A stretch of DNA of 64,000 bases from Emticicia sp. C21 (GTDB taxonomy: Bacteria > Bacteroidota > Bacteroidia > Cytophagales > Spirosomataceae): NCBI RefSeq assembly GCF_003418935.1, contig NZ_QVMT01000002.1, positions 124,001-188,000 of the forward strand, read 5' to 3'. Below the pieces are notes generated by a model that made no database searches, was not told the origin of the DNA, and saw only the letters and a program-made list of their open reading frames with translations. Shown here one piece after another: positions 53,197-63,100 of this stretch; positions within the stretch are counted from its first letter, which is position 1, and each line of letters starts with the position of its first letter. Both the position numbers and the translations under genes were made by a program.

Positions 53197-54180
53197 TTAA
53201 AACAACAAAACGCTTTTATAAGCCTGCAAAACCTTAAAATCAATTTTATCAGCATGGGTTTTCTGAATGATATAATCAAAATCTTTTGGCGTATTAGCCA
53301 CAAAACGGGGAAGCATATCCAGATGTCCGTCAATAGGTTTTGTAAAATCATCCCAATGCAGAGGTATTATTAGTTTAGATTGTAGCTTACCTATAGTTTG
53401 TTTATAGTATTGGTTTTGCCAGGCAGGCTCTTTTGTGCCGATAGTGCCAATACCTAAGAAACAAACTTCAGCTCTGATAGAATCTAAAGCACCCTCAATA
53501 AAATTCGGGCTAGGTTTGATATATACCTGATGCCCGTTATATTTTACCAAAAAATCAAACGTGCCACCTTCTGGGTAGTCTTTCATTTTGGCAGGCTGGC
53601 GTTTAGGTTCTTTAATTACCAAACCTGAATCTTTTACAGAACCCGGTGCTGAATGTATAGAAGGAATGATCTGCACAGTAAATTTCCCTAATTGGATTTC
53701 TTCATAAGGTATGGTTAAATGCAATTGAGCCTCTTTCAATCCTCCACCACGACCAATATTCAAGCTGGATTCAGAACCATATAAAATAGCATTCATTTTT
53801 TTAGTAGTATAAGCTACATCAAAGGCATGGTCATAATGCGAGTGTGTAGGGAAAATACCTTTTACTCTATCCATTTTATATTGACGTATCAATTGGTCAA
53901 TTGCTACGGTATCACTAGAAAGTTCTGTAGTCATTAGTTTCAGAAAGGGTGGCCTTGTAAAAAAGCCATCAATCAGCAACTGCGTTTCGCCATCATTAAA
54001 TAAGAGTGTAGAAACGCCAAAAAATGTAACTTTTACTTTACCATTAATGGGCGAGGAAGTATCATCGACGTAGTATTTTGCATATTTTTCTATATCTCCT
54101 GAGGGCGAGATCATGTAGAATACGCCTCCTAAAACAGCAGCTACTAAAACTACTAATACAAGTAATATTTTCTTTTTCAT
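53197..54180 (-). CDS. MBL-fold metallo-hydrolase, membrane-anchored
   Basis: A 327-residue protein. Residues about 5-24 form a signal anchor (ILLVLVVLVAAVLGGVFYM). The metallo-beta-lactamase signature H-x-H-x-D-H is complete at His113, His115, Asp117, His118 (THSHYDHAF). Further metal ligands probably come from IPSIHSAPG and PLHWDD. The UlaG-like layout (FFGVSTLLFND, LLIDGFF) suggests a hydrolase acting on lipids or lactones rather than a beta-lactamase. The gene lies 57 bases behind the AraC gene but has a candidate promoter in that gap. Confidence 0.9.
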   Translation of the reverse strand: MKKKILLVLVVLVAAVLGGVFYMISPSGDIEKYAKYYVDDTSSPINGKVKVTFFGVSTLLFNDGETQLLIDGFFTRPPFLKLMTTELSSDTVAIDQLIRQYKMDRVKGIFPTHSHYDHAFDVAYTTKKMNAILYGSESSLNIGRGGGLKEAQLHLTIPYEEIQLGKFTVQIIPSIHSAPGSVKDSGLVIKEPKRQPAKMKDYPEGGTFDFLVKYNGHQVYIKPSPNFIEGALDSIRAEVCFLGIGTIGTKEPAWQNQYYKQTIGKLQSKLIIPLHWDDFTKPIDGHLDMLPRFVANTPKDFDYIIQKTHADKIDFKVLQAYKSVLLF

Positions 54181-54200
54181 TGTGTCTGGATAAGTTTAAG

Positions 54201-54231
54201 CAAATATAATTAAACCTGTAGAAGAATCAAT
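54201..54231 (-). promoter_or_regulatory. Candidate promoter of the MBL-fold hydrolase gene
   Basis: The minus strand reads ATTG (54231-54228), 19 bases, TATATTTG (54208-54201), the latter an exact -7 match. The start codon is 21 bases further on. The -33 box is a 3-of-4 match. Confidence 0.5.
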
Positions 54232-54237
54232 GCCTCC

Positions 54238-55293
54238 TTATGCCGTTTGTGTACGGTATTCTCTGGGAAGGGTTCCGGTAGATTTCTTGAAGAATTTCGT
54301 AAAGTTGGTTGGTTCATCGAATCGCAGGCGATACGCGATTTCAGTCACCGAAAGCTCGGTAGTATGTAATAAAGATTTGGCCTCAAAAATCAATCGTTCA
54401 TGAATTAATTGCTTGGCAGATTTTCCTAATTCTTTTCTTAATGTATTGCTCAAATGGTTAGGATGTACGTTCAATTGCTCAGCAAATTCGTTTACTGTAA
54501 ATACTTTGCCAGTTCGCCCTTTCGATAATAGCAAAAAATGCTCTTCCAGCAAGCGCTCAAAGGCCCGACTTAGCCTGGCATTTTTGGCGTGTTCGGTAGT
54601 TGTATGCGTATGAGCTTCGTAGGTTTCCTGGGCTTTAAGGAAATAAATATGCAATAGGTGGCGCATGATTTCCCAGCGACAGGCAGAGGAACTATTTACC
54701 TCTTTAAGCATCAATTCAAATAAATCTTTAAAGGGTTGTTGCTCGTCAGCAGATAAATCAAACACGGCTCTGCCCTCTAACTGAAACATTGGTAGCTCTC
54801 GAATCGTATGTAGACTTTCAGGAGTAGAGGCGAAGAAGCTGTCATTAAAGAAACAGATATAACCAGTGAGGTCTTCAAGGCGATGGTATTGGTGCAAATG
54901 CCAGGGACTCAGAAAATAGAGTGTACCTGCCTGCATCATGAAATCAGAAATACCTACTTTAAACGCCAGTTTTCCGCTGGTAACCAGGGCAAAGATGTAA
55001 CAATCACTCCGATACACAGGGCTAATGGCAGGTCGTGTCCGCATAGCCTCTTCAAATCTGTATAGCTGAAAATCGGGCGAATGCGGGTCTGGTAAGCCTA
55101 ATGCCTGCATCAGTTTTGTGATGCCAATAAAAACCTCAAAATCAGGCGTTTTCACAAACGAATCTTTAATGGGTTCAAAAGTACAAATAGAAACTATATC
55201 AGGTGTTAAAAATTGCTTAAATTCATCCTTGAAAATTCTGATTTGCTCATGGTATTTTACCGTTTGTCCTAAATGCAGTATTTTTTTTGCCAA
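54238..55293 (-). CDS. AraC-family transcriptional regulator
   Basis: A 351-residue regulator. The C-terminal helix-turn-helix pair lies at about residues 260-350: VNEFAEQLNVHPNHLSNTLRKEL and VTEIAYRLRFDEPTNFTKFFKKSTGTLPREYR. A cupin-like N-terminal sensor domain (YFLSPWHLHQYH near 130-142) precedes it, as in AraC/XylS regulators with a metabolite pocket. The reading starts at TTG (55293), with no in-frame ATG before the upstream stop, so the true start may be this TTG or a later codon. It is divergent from the PadR gene, and its targets are unknown; the MBL gene behind it is one candidate. Confidence 0.88.
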   Translation of the reverse strand: MAKKILHLGQTVKYHEQIRIFKDEFKQFLTPDIVSICTFEPIKDSFVKTPDFEVFIGITKLMQALGLPDPHSPDFQLYRFEEAMRTRPAISPVYRSDCYIFALVTSGKLAFKVGISDFMMQAGTLYFLSPWHLHQYHRLEDLTGYICFFNDSFFASTPESLHTIRELPMFQLEGRAVFDLSADEQQPFKDLFELMLKEVNSSSACRWEIMRHLLHIYFLKAQETYEAHTHTTTEHAKNARLSRAFERLLEEHFLLLSKGRTGKVFTVNEFAEQLNVHPNHLSNTLRKELGKSAKQLIHERLIFEAKSLLHTTELSVTEIAYRLRFDEPTNFTKFFKKSTGTLPREYRTQTA

Positions 55294-55297
55294 GTAT

Positions 55298-55329
55298 CTT
55301 GCATTGCATAGTACCTTTTATTAACTTTG
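55298..55329 (+). promoter_or_regulatory. Promoter of the padR-pspC operon
   Basis: CTTG at 55298-55301, 20 bases, then TAACTTTG at 55322-55329 (exact -7 consensus). The predicted transcript start is about 36 bases ahead of the PadR start codon. A TTAAC...GTTAA inverted repeat at 55321-55338 overlaps the -7 box and could be an operator. Confidence 0.55.
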
Positions 55330-55372
55330 TATTGTTAATTTAAGTGGAAATGCTTTAAACGATATAGATCAC

Positions 55373-55708
55373 ATGGATTTAGAAAACGCCCAAGTGCAGA
55401 TGCGGAAAGGGATATTGGAGTACTGCATCTTACACATAATTTCGAGGGGCGAAATTTATGCCTCCGAAATTCTAGACGAACTTATCAATGCCAGAATCAT
55501 GGTGGTTGAAGGTACGCTCTACCCACTCCTGACACGCCTTAAAAATTCAGGTCTTTTAGATTACAAATGGGTAGAATCAACTTCAGGCCCGCCGAGAAAA
55601 TACTATGTGTTAACCGACACAGGACAATTGTTTTTGGATAATCTTAATAGTACATGGAATGAGCTTTCGGATTCGGTAACAACGATTATCAGTAAGAAAA
55701 CCAAATAA
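55373..55708 (+). CDS. PadR-family transcriptional regulator
   Basis: A 111-residue winged-helix repressor. LENAQVQMRKGILEYCILHIIS opens the fold, GEIYASEILDEL follows, and VVEGTLYPLLTRLKNSGLLDYKW is the recognition helix region that defines PadR. GPPRKYYVLTDTG forms the wing. It is of the short type that lacks the long C-terminal dimer helix. It lies 77 bases ahead of the PspC-domain gene, a pairing seen repeatedly in Bacteroidota, so it probably controls that membrane protein. It may also bind its own promoter. Confidence 0.92.
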   Translation: MDLENAQVQMRKGILEYCILHIISRGEIYASEILDELINARIMVVEGTLYPLLTRLKNSGLLDYKWVESTSGPPRKYYVLTDTGQLFLDNLNSTWNELSDSVTTIISKKTK

Positions 55709-55785
55709 CCTACCAACACAGAAGACTTACCTTTCATTTATTTAGCCACTACGGCATTTACGTGTGGTATTTACAGTTTAAGACA

Positions 55786-58293
55786 ATGAAAAAGACAATA
55801 CAAATTAATATAGCAGGCGTAGTTTTCAATATAGAGGAAGATGCCTACGATAAATTGAGCAACTACCTGCGTGCCATTCAGCAGTACTTCTCGTCGTATG
55901 AGGGGAGCCAGGAGATTGTTTCAGACATAGAAGCAAGGATTGCAGAGAAATTCTGGACAAAAGACAAATCAGATATTTCTTCGCAGGTAATTACCCTTGA
56001 AGGGGTAAACGACCTGATAAAATCAATGGGTAGTGTAGCCGATTTTGAAGCTTTTCAGGAAGAAGAAGATTTAAAATCAAGTGCACATACCAAAGCCGAA
56101 AGCAAAGGCTTTGCCGGAACAACAACTGAAGAAAAAACTACCTTAGGTGGCGAACAAGCGACTACATCAGCAGGACCAAAACGCCTGTATCGTGATGTAA
56201 AACGTAAAGCTTTAGGCGGTGTTTTAGCAGGTCTGGCGCATTATTTCAATATGGATGTGGTATGGATAAGAATTATCTTTTTACTCATTTTCTTAGGAGT
56301 ACCACCGTTGATTGATGAGTTAGCTCCATTTTCTGGTTTTGTGTTCTTAGGATACTTTGTATGCTGGTTAGTGTTTCCACCCAGCACAACGCTTACAGAA
56401 GACGAAAAAATTAAGAAGTTTTATCGTGATAACGACAATAAGGTTGTAAGTGGTGTGGCCAGTGGTTTAGCAGCTTATTTCGGAGTAGATGTTACCGTAA
56501 TCCGTTTACTATTCGTACTAAGTGTATTGCTCTTTGGTACTGGGGTTTTAGCCTATATCATTCTTTGGATTGTAGCACCTAAAGCACAGACATTAACTCA
56601 GAAAATGGAAATGAAAGGCGAGCCAGTGACCCTCTCTAACATTGAAACCAATATTAAAGAAGGCTTGAAAGTTGATAAAAGCGCACCTGAAAATGCCGTT
56701 ACAAAAATCTTGTTATTCCCTTTCCGTTTAGTAGCAGTTGTTATCAAAGGAATTGGTGAAATCCTGAAAAACTTAGGGCCTGTGGTAAGAGTTTTAGTAG
56801 GTATTTTCCTGATGCTATTTGCCTTAGCTATGTTGGTAGCCGTAGTAGCTTCAATTGCCGCTTTCTTTGGGGTAGTAACAGGTTTTGAAGGATCAGACTT
56901 TTTCGAGCACAGTCCTTTCAGAATGTTTGCCGGGGATATTAACCCAATGATTGGCTTCTTTGCTTTCTTAGCTTCGTTTACGCCATTCTTAGCCCTATTG
57001 TTTGTAGGTTTAATATTGATGACCAACCGTCGTATCGGTACCCGTAATTTCTGGATTTCTTTATTAGGATTATGGTTAATAGGTTTGATGGGAACAGGTA
57101 TTTTAGCAACCAAATATGCTTTGAATTTCCAGAAAAAAGGAAAGTTTGAAGTAACCAAAAATTTCCCTTTGCCTACCCGGACACTATTGTTGGATTCTGA
57201 TAATAACCGCGATGATTTTGATGGATTTCAAGCCAGAGAGCGCGTAAGTGTTGAATTAGAGGGATACGACGGGAACGATTTAAAACTGGAGCAAAGATTT
57301 GAAGCTCAGGGTCGCACAAAAGCAGATGCAGAAAAAAATGCGAAAAGCGTATTGTACGATGTAAAACAAAAAGACTCTGTGCTGATTTTCGATCAGGAAA
57401 TAAAGTTGGCAGATAATGCACGCTTCCGTGGTCAGGACTTGTATATGACACTATATATACCTTATGACAAACCGTTTAAGCTGACCAGAAGATTCTATTA
57501 TGAAATATTTAATCGCTGGCACAATGATAACTACGATGTAAATAACGATGATGCGGATAAATACACCTTTGTAATGAAACGCGATTCGGGTATGATTTGC
57601 AGAGATTGTCCTAAACTGAGCCAGGAGGAAAGAGAAGCGCTAAGAAATAGAGGTGATCACTATGACGAAGACGGTAACTCTTTTGATATGGAAGTATTCG
57701 AAGGTAAAGGACAGTTTGAGAAGAAATTTGATGAAAGAAACTTCAGCAAAATAGATGTAGGTGGTGCCTTTATCGTAACCGTTCGTCAGGGAGAGTCATT
57801 CAATGTCTCAGCTGATTCAGATAGTCAGGATAATATCGATGATCTGGATATAGACGTAAAAGGCGAAACCCTTGAGATTGAATACAGAGATAAGTTCTCA
57901 TTCAGCCGTCGTAATGAAAGAACCAGAATCATTATTACTATGCCTAAGCTCGAAGGTCTGGATTTGTCAGGTGCTTCAACGGTGAAAGTGATAGGCTTTA
58001 AAGATAAAAATCAGGATATCGATATTAGCCTGACAGGTGCAGTAAAAGCAGCTATAGATGTAGACGCCCGCAATGTAAACTTAGATGCTACCGGAGCTGC
58101 CAATGCCGAATTCCGTGGCTCGGCTGATAGAATGGAGATTGATGCAACAGGTGCCTGCCACATTGATGCCAGAAAGATGGAGATTAATGATGTAAAAGCC
58201 GAGGCAACCGGTGCAAGCCATGTAGAACTGGGGAGAGTGAAAAATCTGAACTCATCAAATACCAGCGGCGCTAGTAAGATTACGAGAGAGTAG
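55786..58293 (+). CDS. PspC-domain membrane protein with DUF2807 (GIN) tail
   Basis: The ATG at 55786 gives 835 residues (MKKTIQINIAGVVFN); a GTG at 55762 would add only eight. The N-terminal region of 90 residues is a conserved cytoplasmic domain (DIEARIAEKFW, MGSVADFEAF). Two PspC domains follow: KRLYRDVKRKALGGVLAGLAHYF (about 135) and NDNKVVSGVASGLAAYFGVDV (about 218), each with a membrane helix. Three or four more helices lie around 310-450. The long external part ends in a DUF2807 beta-helix (about 640-835) with repeating L-D-A-T-G-A-A and I-D-A-T-G-A-C turns. It may sense envelope stress; that role is inference. Confidence 0.92.
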   Translation: MKKTIQINIAGVVFNIEEDAYDKLSNYLRAIQQYFSSYEGSQEIVSDIEARIAEKFWTKDKSDISSQVITLEGVNDLIKSMGSVADFEAFQEEEDLKSSAHTKAESKGFAGTTTEEKTTLGGEQATTSAGPKRLYRDVKRKALGGVLAGLAHYFNMDVVWIRIIFLLIFLGVPPLIDELAPFSGFVFLGYFVCWLVFPPSTTLTEDEKIKKFYRDNDNKVVSGVASGLAAYFGVDVTVIRLLFVLSVLLFGTGVLAYIILWIVAPKAQTLTQKMEMKGEPVTLSNIETNIKEGLKVDKSAPENAVTKILLFPFRLVAVVIKGIGEILKNLGPVVRVLVGIFLMLFALAMLVAVVASIAAFFGVVTGFEGSDFFEHSPFRMFAGDINPMIGFFAFLASFTPFLALLFVGLILMTNRRIGTRNFWISLLGLWLIGLMGTGILATKYALNFQKKGKFEVTKNFPLPTRTLLLDSDNNRDDFDGFQARERVSVELEGYDGNDLKLEQRFEAQGRTKADAEKNAKSVLYDVKQKDSVLIFDQEIKLADNARFRGQDLYMTLYIPYDKPFKLTRRFYYEIFNRWHNDNYDVNNDDADKYTFVMKRDSGMICRDCPKLSQEEREALRNRGDHYDEDGNSFDMEVFEGKGQFEKKFDERNFSKIDVGGAFIVTVRQGESFNVSADSDSQDNIDDLDIDVKGETLEIEYRDKFSFSRRNERTRIIITMPKLEGLDLSGASTVKVIGFKDKNQDIDISLTGAVKAAIDVDARNVNLDATGAANAEFRGSADRMEIDATGACHIDARKMEINDVKAEATGASHVELGRVKNLNSSNTSGASKITRE

Positions 58294-58312
58294 TAGGATT
58301 GCTCCTCCAACG

Positions 58313-58350
58313 AAAAAGAGATTGTCTTTCAGGCAGTCTCTTTTTTGTTT
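58313..58350 (+). terminator. Intrinsic terminator of the padR-pspC operon
   Basis: A stem (58313-58324 with 58334-58346, one G-T pair) and a 9-base loop are followed by TTTTTTGTTT. It starts about 20 bases after the stop codon. Confidence 0.85.
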
Positions 58351-58466
58351 ATATAATAAGGTACACGAGAAAATTTCTTCCATTAGCCCATTTAATCAAT
58401 TTGGTCGCAAAAATCCCTCCTTTTATTGACGAATGCGATGAAATTCACTTTTATCTTGTAATTTCG

Positions 58467-58499
58467 TTTGAAGTTTCCATCAGGAGCCTATTACTTTTG
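58467..58499 (+). promoter_or_regulatory. Promoter of the response regulator-CheB-CheB/CheR operon
   Basis: TTTG at 58467-58470, 21 bases, TACTTTTG at 58492-58499. Both boxes match the Bacteroidota consensus exactly. The first gene starts at 58584, leaving a leader of about 75 bases. Confidence 0.65.
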
Positions 58500-58583
58500 C
58501 GACAATTAAGTTCTCACTTGTTTGAGAATGGTTCTTTTAAGTTTAAATGGCCCTTTACCTAAGCCTTTATAAACAAAAGCCAC

Positions 58584-58985
58584 ATGAAAAAAGTTATCCA
58601 TGTATTGCTTATTGATGATGACCCTGAGGATCATTTATTCTTTGAAATGGCTGTATCTGACATAGAATTGTCTATTGAATGCCATTTTGCGGATAATGGA
58701 ATTAAAGGGCTTACCATGCTGAGTAATGATGCGTTTAAACCTGATTTTATTTTTCTTGATGTCAATATGCTCAAAATGAATGGGATGGAATGCCTCGCAA
58801 AAATCAAGGAAATAAAGCGGCTGAATGAAGTACCGGTTTATATGTATTCCACCTCTGCTGACAAGTTATTAGCAGAAAAGTGTTTAAAATCTGGTGCCAC
58901 AGGATTAATAAAAAAAGAAACAGATATTTCCGATATCCGCAACAAACTTCTTGGTATTTTTACAACTCAAACTTCACCCGATTGA
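58584..58985 (+). CDS. Single-domain response regulator
   Basis: A 133-residue CheY-like receiver with no output domain. The acidic pocket Asp11/Asp12 (LLIDDDPEDH), the phospho-acceptor Asp59 (FIFLDVNM), the Ser89/Thr90 switch (YMYSTSA) and Lys110 (GLIKKE) are all present. The DDPEDHLFFEMA start resembles the Rcp1-type regulators that pair with phytochrome or hybrid kinases. It is the first gene after a well-formed promoter, 62 bases before a cheB gene. A natural partner is the histidine kinase encoded two genes downstream. Confidence 0.93.
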   Translation: MKKVIHVLLIDDDPEDHLFFEMAVSDIELSIECHFADNGIKGLTMLSNDAFKPDFIFLDVNMLKMNGMECLAKIKEIKRLNEVPVYMYSTSADKLLAEKCLKSGATGLIKKETDISDIRNKLLGIFTTQTSPD

Positions 58986-59047
58986 CCTATAATCATTCCT
59001 AATCTTTTATTTTTTGAAATTTTGTATCACTTATTTTAAGGATAGGG

Positions 59048-60139
59048 ATGATAGCTAATCGTACAAAAGAAAGGAAGAAGAAAGAAAAACAAACGAATGC
59101 GGAGCAAAGACTCATTGTGATAGGTGCTTCATCAGGCGGATTTGAGGCAATAAAAAAAATTGTCAGCAACCTGCCTGCTGATTTTGAGACCCCCATTTTT
59201 ATTGTATGGCATATAAGCCCCGATGTGCATGGCATACTGCCTCAGGTGCTTAATCGCGAAAATAAAATCTATGCAGCTCATGCCTACGACTATGAACCCA
59301 TAAAACCGAATCGCATTTACGTTGCTCCACCCGACTACCACATGCTCATTGAAGACGGAAAGGTTCGGGTAACACATGGGCCTAAAGAGAACCGTTTCCG
59401 GCCTGCAGTTGACCCACTGTTCCGCTCGGCGGCCTATACCTGCACCAACCGTGTAATTGGGGTTATTTTATCAGGTGCCTTAGATGACGGTACTGCGGGT
59501 CTGTGGGCAGTAAAGCACTACGGCGGTATGGCTGTGGTTCAGGACCCTATAGATGCAGAAGTGTCATCTATGCCTGAAAGCGCCCTGCGTGAAGTACAGG
59601 TAGATTACTGCGTTCCGGTGGCTGAAATGGCTGATTTGCTTGTGAACCTATCTAAAGAGCCCTTAAAAAAGATGGAGGTTATGAAAGATGAACAAACGAG
59701 AAAAGAAATTGACATTGCCGCAGAAGCAAAAGCCATGGAAAGAGGGATATTACAGTTTGACGGGCTTACGCCATATACCTGCCCCGAATGCCAGGGTGTT
59801 TTATCTCGACTGCATAATGATAATATCATTCGGTATCGTTGCCATACCGGTCATGCGTATTCAGTCGATGCTTTGATGCTTGCCATTTCAGAAAAAATTG
59901 AAGACAATTTATACAGTGCCATTCGGGGTATAGATGAAATTGTGATGCTGATGAACCATATCGGCGACCACCATGCGGAGGTCAATCATCCAAAACTGGC
60001 GGCCATCTATTTTCAGAAGGCAAAAGAGGCAGATGAGCGCTCTCAACTGGTGCGCAGAGCAGTAAAAGAGCACAAACAGGTAAGCAAAAACAAACTTGAA
60101 CAGGAATTCTTAGAAAGTACAGTAAAAGCTAAACAATGA
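59048..60139 (+). CDS. cheB: CheB-type protein-glutamate methylesterase with C-terminal zinc-like motif
   Basis: A 363-residue protein without the usual N-terminal receiver. The methylesterase triad is intact: Ser28 (IGASSGG), His55 (WHISPD), Asp147 (SGALDDGTAG). Residues about 245-275 carry CPECQGVLSRLHND and RCHTGHAY, a Cys/His metal-binding-like module found in this CheB subfamily. A helical tail follows. It would hydrolyse methyl esters or amide groups on receptor-like glutamates, but no chemoreceptor gene is in the window. Its stop overlaps the next start codon (ATGA). Confidence 0.92.
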   Translation: MIANRTKERKKKEKQTNAEQRLIVIGASSGGFEAIKKIVSNLPADFETPIFIVWHISPDVHGILPQVLNRENKIYAAHAYDYEPIKPNRIYVAPPDYHMLIEDGKVRVTHGPKENRFRPAVDPLFRSAAYTCTNRVIGVILSGALDDGTAGLWAVKHYGGMAVVQDPIDAEVSSMPESALREVQVDYCVPVAEMADLLVNLSKEPLKKMEVMKDEQTRKEIDIAAEAKAMERGILQFDGLTPYTCPECQGVLSRLHNDNIIRYRCHTGHAYSVDALMLAISEKIEDNLYSAIRGIDEIVMLMNHIGDHHAEVNHPKLAAIYFQKAKEADERSQLVRRAVKEHKQVSKNKLEQEFLESTVKAKQ

Positions 60140-63100
60140 CAAAGAAACGGGTTAGTGAAAAACAAAAACAACCCCTGCCCCATGAGGAAGTAGGGGTTGG
60201 TAAGAATGAACTTCTGATTGTAGGTATCGGTGCATCGGCCGGAGGCATCGTGGCACTACAGGAATTCTTCAGGCACGTACCCGCTAATTCAGGTATCGCT
60301 TATGTAGTGATACTACACCTGTCGCCAGATCACGACAGCAAACTGGCAAATATATTGCAGTCAGTGGCAGCCATTCCTGTTTCGCAGGTTACCGAAAAAG
60401 TAAAAGTAGAAGCCAATAAAGCGTATATAGTACCCCCCAACCAGCATTTAATTATGCAGGATGGTTTTATTGCTGTATCACCTAATACCAACTTTGAAGA
60501 CCGCCGGGCACCTGTGGATATTTTCTTTCGTTCATTGGCCGATTCGCACGGGGCAAGAGCCGTTTGTGTCGTTTTATCAGGTACAGGCGCCAACGGTTCT
60601 ATGGGTTTGAAGCGCATTAAAGAAAGAGGCGGGGTAGCTTTTGTTCAGAATCCGCGTGAAGCAGAATTCAATGAAATGCCTCGCAACGCCATTGCTACCG
60701 AACTGGTAGACGAAGTACTATCTGTGGCTGCAATTCCTGAAAGAATCATTGTTTATAGAAGAAGTCTTTCTACTACGCATATTCCGCTTGAGGCTGAAGC
60801 CAGAGGCGAAAGCCAGCAACTGGCGTTGCGTGAAATTTTTGCACATCTTCGTTTACGCACCGGTCATGATTTTACGAATTACAAACGCCCGACCTTGTTG
60901 CGACGCATCGAAAGACGCATTAATATCTGCAATTTTGCCGATTTGCCCTCGTATGCTGCTTTCTTAAAAGACAGTCCCGATGAGACCACCGCACTTTTAA
61001 AAGATTTACTCATATCGGTCACTAATTTTTTCAGAGACAGAAGACCTTTTGACATACTAGAGCAGGAAATTATTCCGCGCATTACGGCCAATAAAAATTC
61101 AGAAAAACAGGTAAGGATATGGGTTGCTGGCTGTGCCACCGGTGAAGAAGCCTACTCGCTGGCCATACTATGCGCTGAAAAAGTAATGGGGGTAATAGAT
61201 GCACCAAAAATCCAGATTTTTGCAACCGATATTGACCAGACCGCTATTAATATAGCCAGAGAAGGACTATATACCATTAATGATGCGGCTGACATCTCAC
61301 CTGAACGGTTGAGGCGTTTCTTTAATAAGGAGGGCGACCAATACCGCATCAGGCGTGAAATAAGAGAGACAGTGCTATTTGCGATACACAATTTTATCAA
61401 AGACCCGCCTTTCTCTCATCTCGATTTAGTGAGTTGTCGCAATGTGCTGATTTATCTCAATCATGTAGCACAGGAACGAACCATGGAGACATTTCATTTT
61501 GCCCTCAGGCCGGGAGGTTTTCTGTTTTTGGGTACTTCTGAATCTGTAGATGGGGCAAGCGACCTCTTTGCTTCGTTCAACCGCGATGCCCATCTCTATC
61601 AAAGTCGCGAGGTAAACGTTAGGTCTTACCCTGTACCTGAAACGGTGCCTTCTTTCAGCATCGGGCAAACCATCGTGCCTACTACACAACACGAAAAGAA
61701 AGTACTGGAACGTATCACTTTCAGCGACCTCCACCACCGGCTGCTGGAAGAATATGCCCCACCTTCTCTGATTGTGAATGAAGAGTACGAAATTGTACAC
61801 CTATCTGGCTCGGTAGGAAAGTATCTGCAGATAAGCGGCGGTGAAATCACCCAGAATCTACTGAAATTGCTGAAAGAAGAACTCCGCCTGGAAATCCGTT
61901 CCGCTCTATACCAGGCTGTGCAGCGCAAACAGGCAGTAGAAGCCAGAGGATTAAAAGTAAAAATAGATGCCCACATTGAAATCGTAAATGTGCATATACG
62001 GCCTGTATTGCGGCAGGAAGACACGGCTCGTGGATTTATATTGGTTTTGTTTGAATCCAAGCCCATCAATCAGGACGATACTGATAAAGAAGTATTGGTG
62101 TCTCCGAATGAAAATATTTCACGCCACCTTGAAGAGCAACTGGTGCGGATAAAAGGCGAGTTAAGGAATGCCATTGAGCAGCACGAATTTCAGCAGGAAG
62201 AACTCAAAGCCAGCAACGAAGAATTGCAGGCCATGAACGAAGAGCTGCGTTCGTCGGCAGAAGAACTGGAAACAAGCAAGGAAGAGCTACAATCGATTAA
62301 TGAAGAGTTGCGCACTGTAAACCAGGAGCTGAAAGTGAAGATTGAAGAGTCTACCCTATCGGCCAATAATTTACAGAATCTGATCGACTCAGCTGATGTG
62401 GGCACGCTTTTTCTCGACCGTAGCTTCCGGGTATCCTTATTTACGCCGACTGCCAGAAATATTTTCAACTTAATACCCAGCGATTACGGCAGACCTTTGA
62501 CTGATATAACCAATAAATTGAACGATGATAATCTATTGCATGATGCAGAAATTGTGATGAGAAAGCTCAAGGTGATTGAGCGTGAAGTAACCACCAAAGA
62601 AGGAATGACGTATTCGATGCGGATGTTGCCCTACCGGACCACAGAAGACCAGATTAACGGTGTAGTGATTACTTTTTTTGATATTACCACCCGTAAAAAG
62701 GCAGAGGAGAAATCGCACATAAACGAGGAGCGGATGCGCAGGCAGAAAGAGGTATTTCAGGCAGCCATTGATGGAAAAACGCTGGCAGATGCCCTGAATA
62801 TCATTGCCAGACTGGTGGCTGAAGAAACAGGTGCCCGCACTGCTTTTTATATGGTAGATCAGCAGATGATTTATCTGCAACCGATATGGGGAGCCGGAAA
62901 TATGCCCGAAGATTACTTAAAAGAGATAGACAACACTGTTATTGGCGAGGATTTGTTTGTCTGCGGATTAGCAGCACCAAACGGTCGTCCGGTTCTCATC
63001 TCCAATGTTTTTGAAGATCCTCTCTGGAAGCCTTGGATTTCTCTGGCAGAGAAATCCAACTTCCGTGGATGCTGGTCTTTTCCTATCAAAACATTTGAGA

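Noticed and set aside
55321-55338. TTAAC-N8-GTTAA as the PadR operator
   Set aside because: The arms are only 5 bases and do not match the usual ATGT-N8-ACAT PadR site, so I mention it only within the promoter entry.
58299-58562. 87-codon plus-strand frame between pspC and the response regulator
   Set aside because: It spans the operon terminator and the next promoter, has no family resemblance, and its composition is unlike coding DNA.
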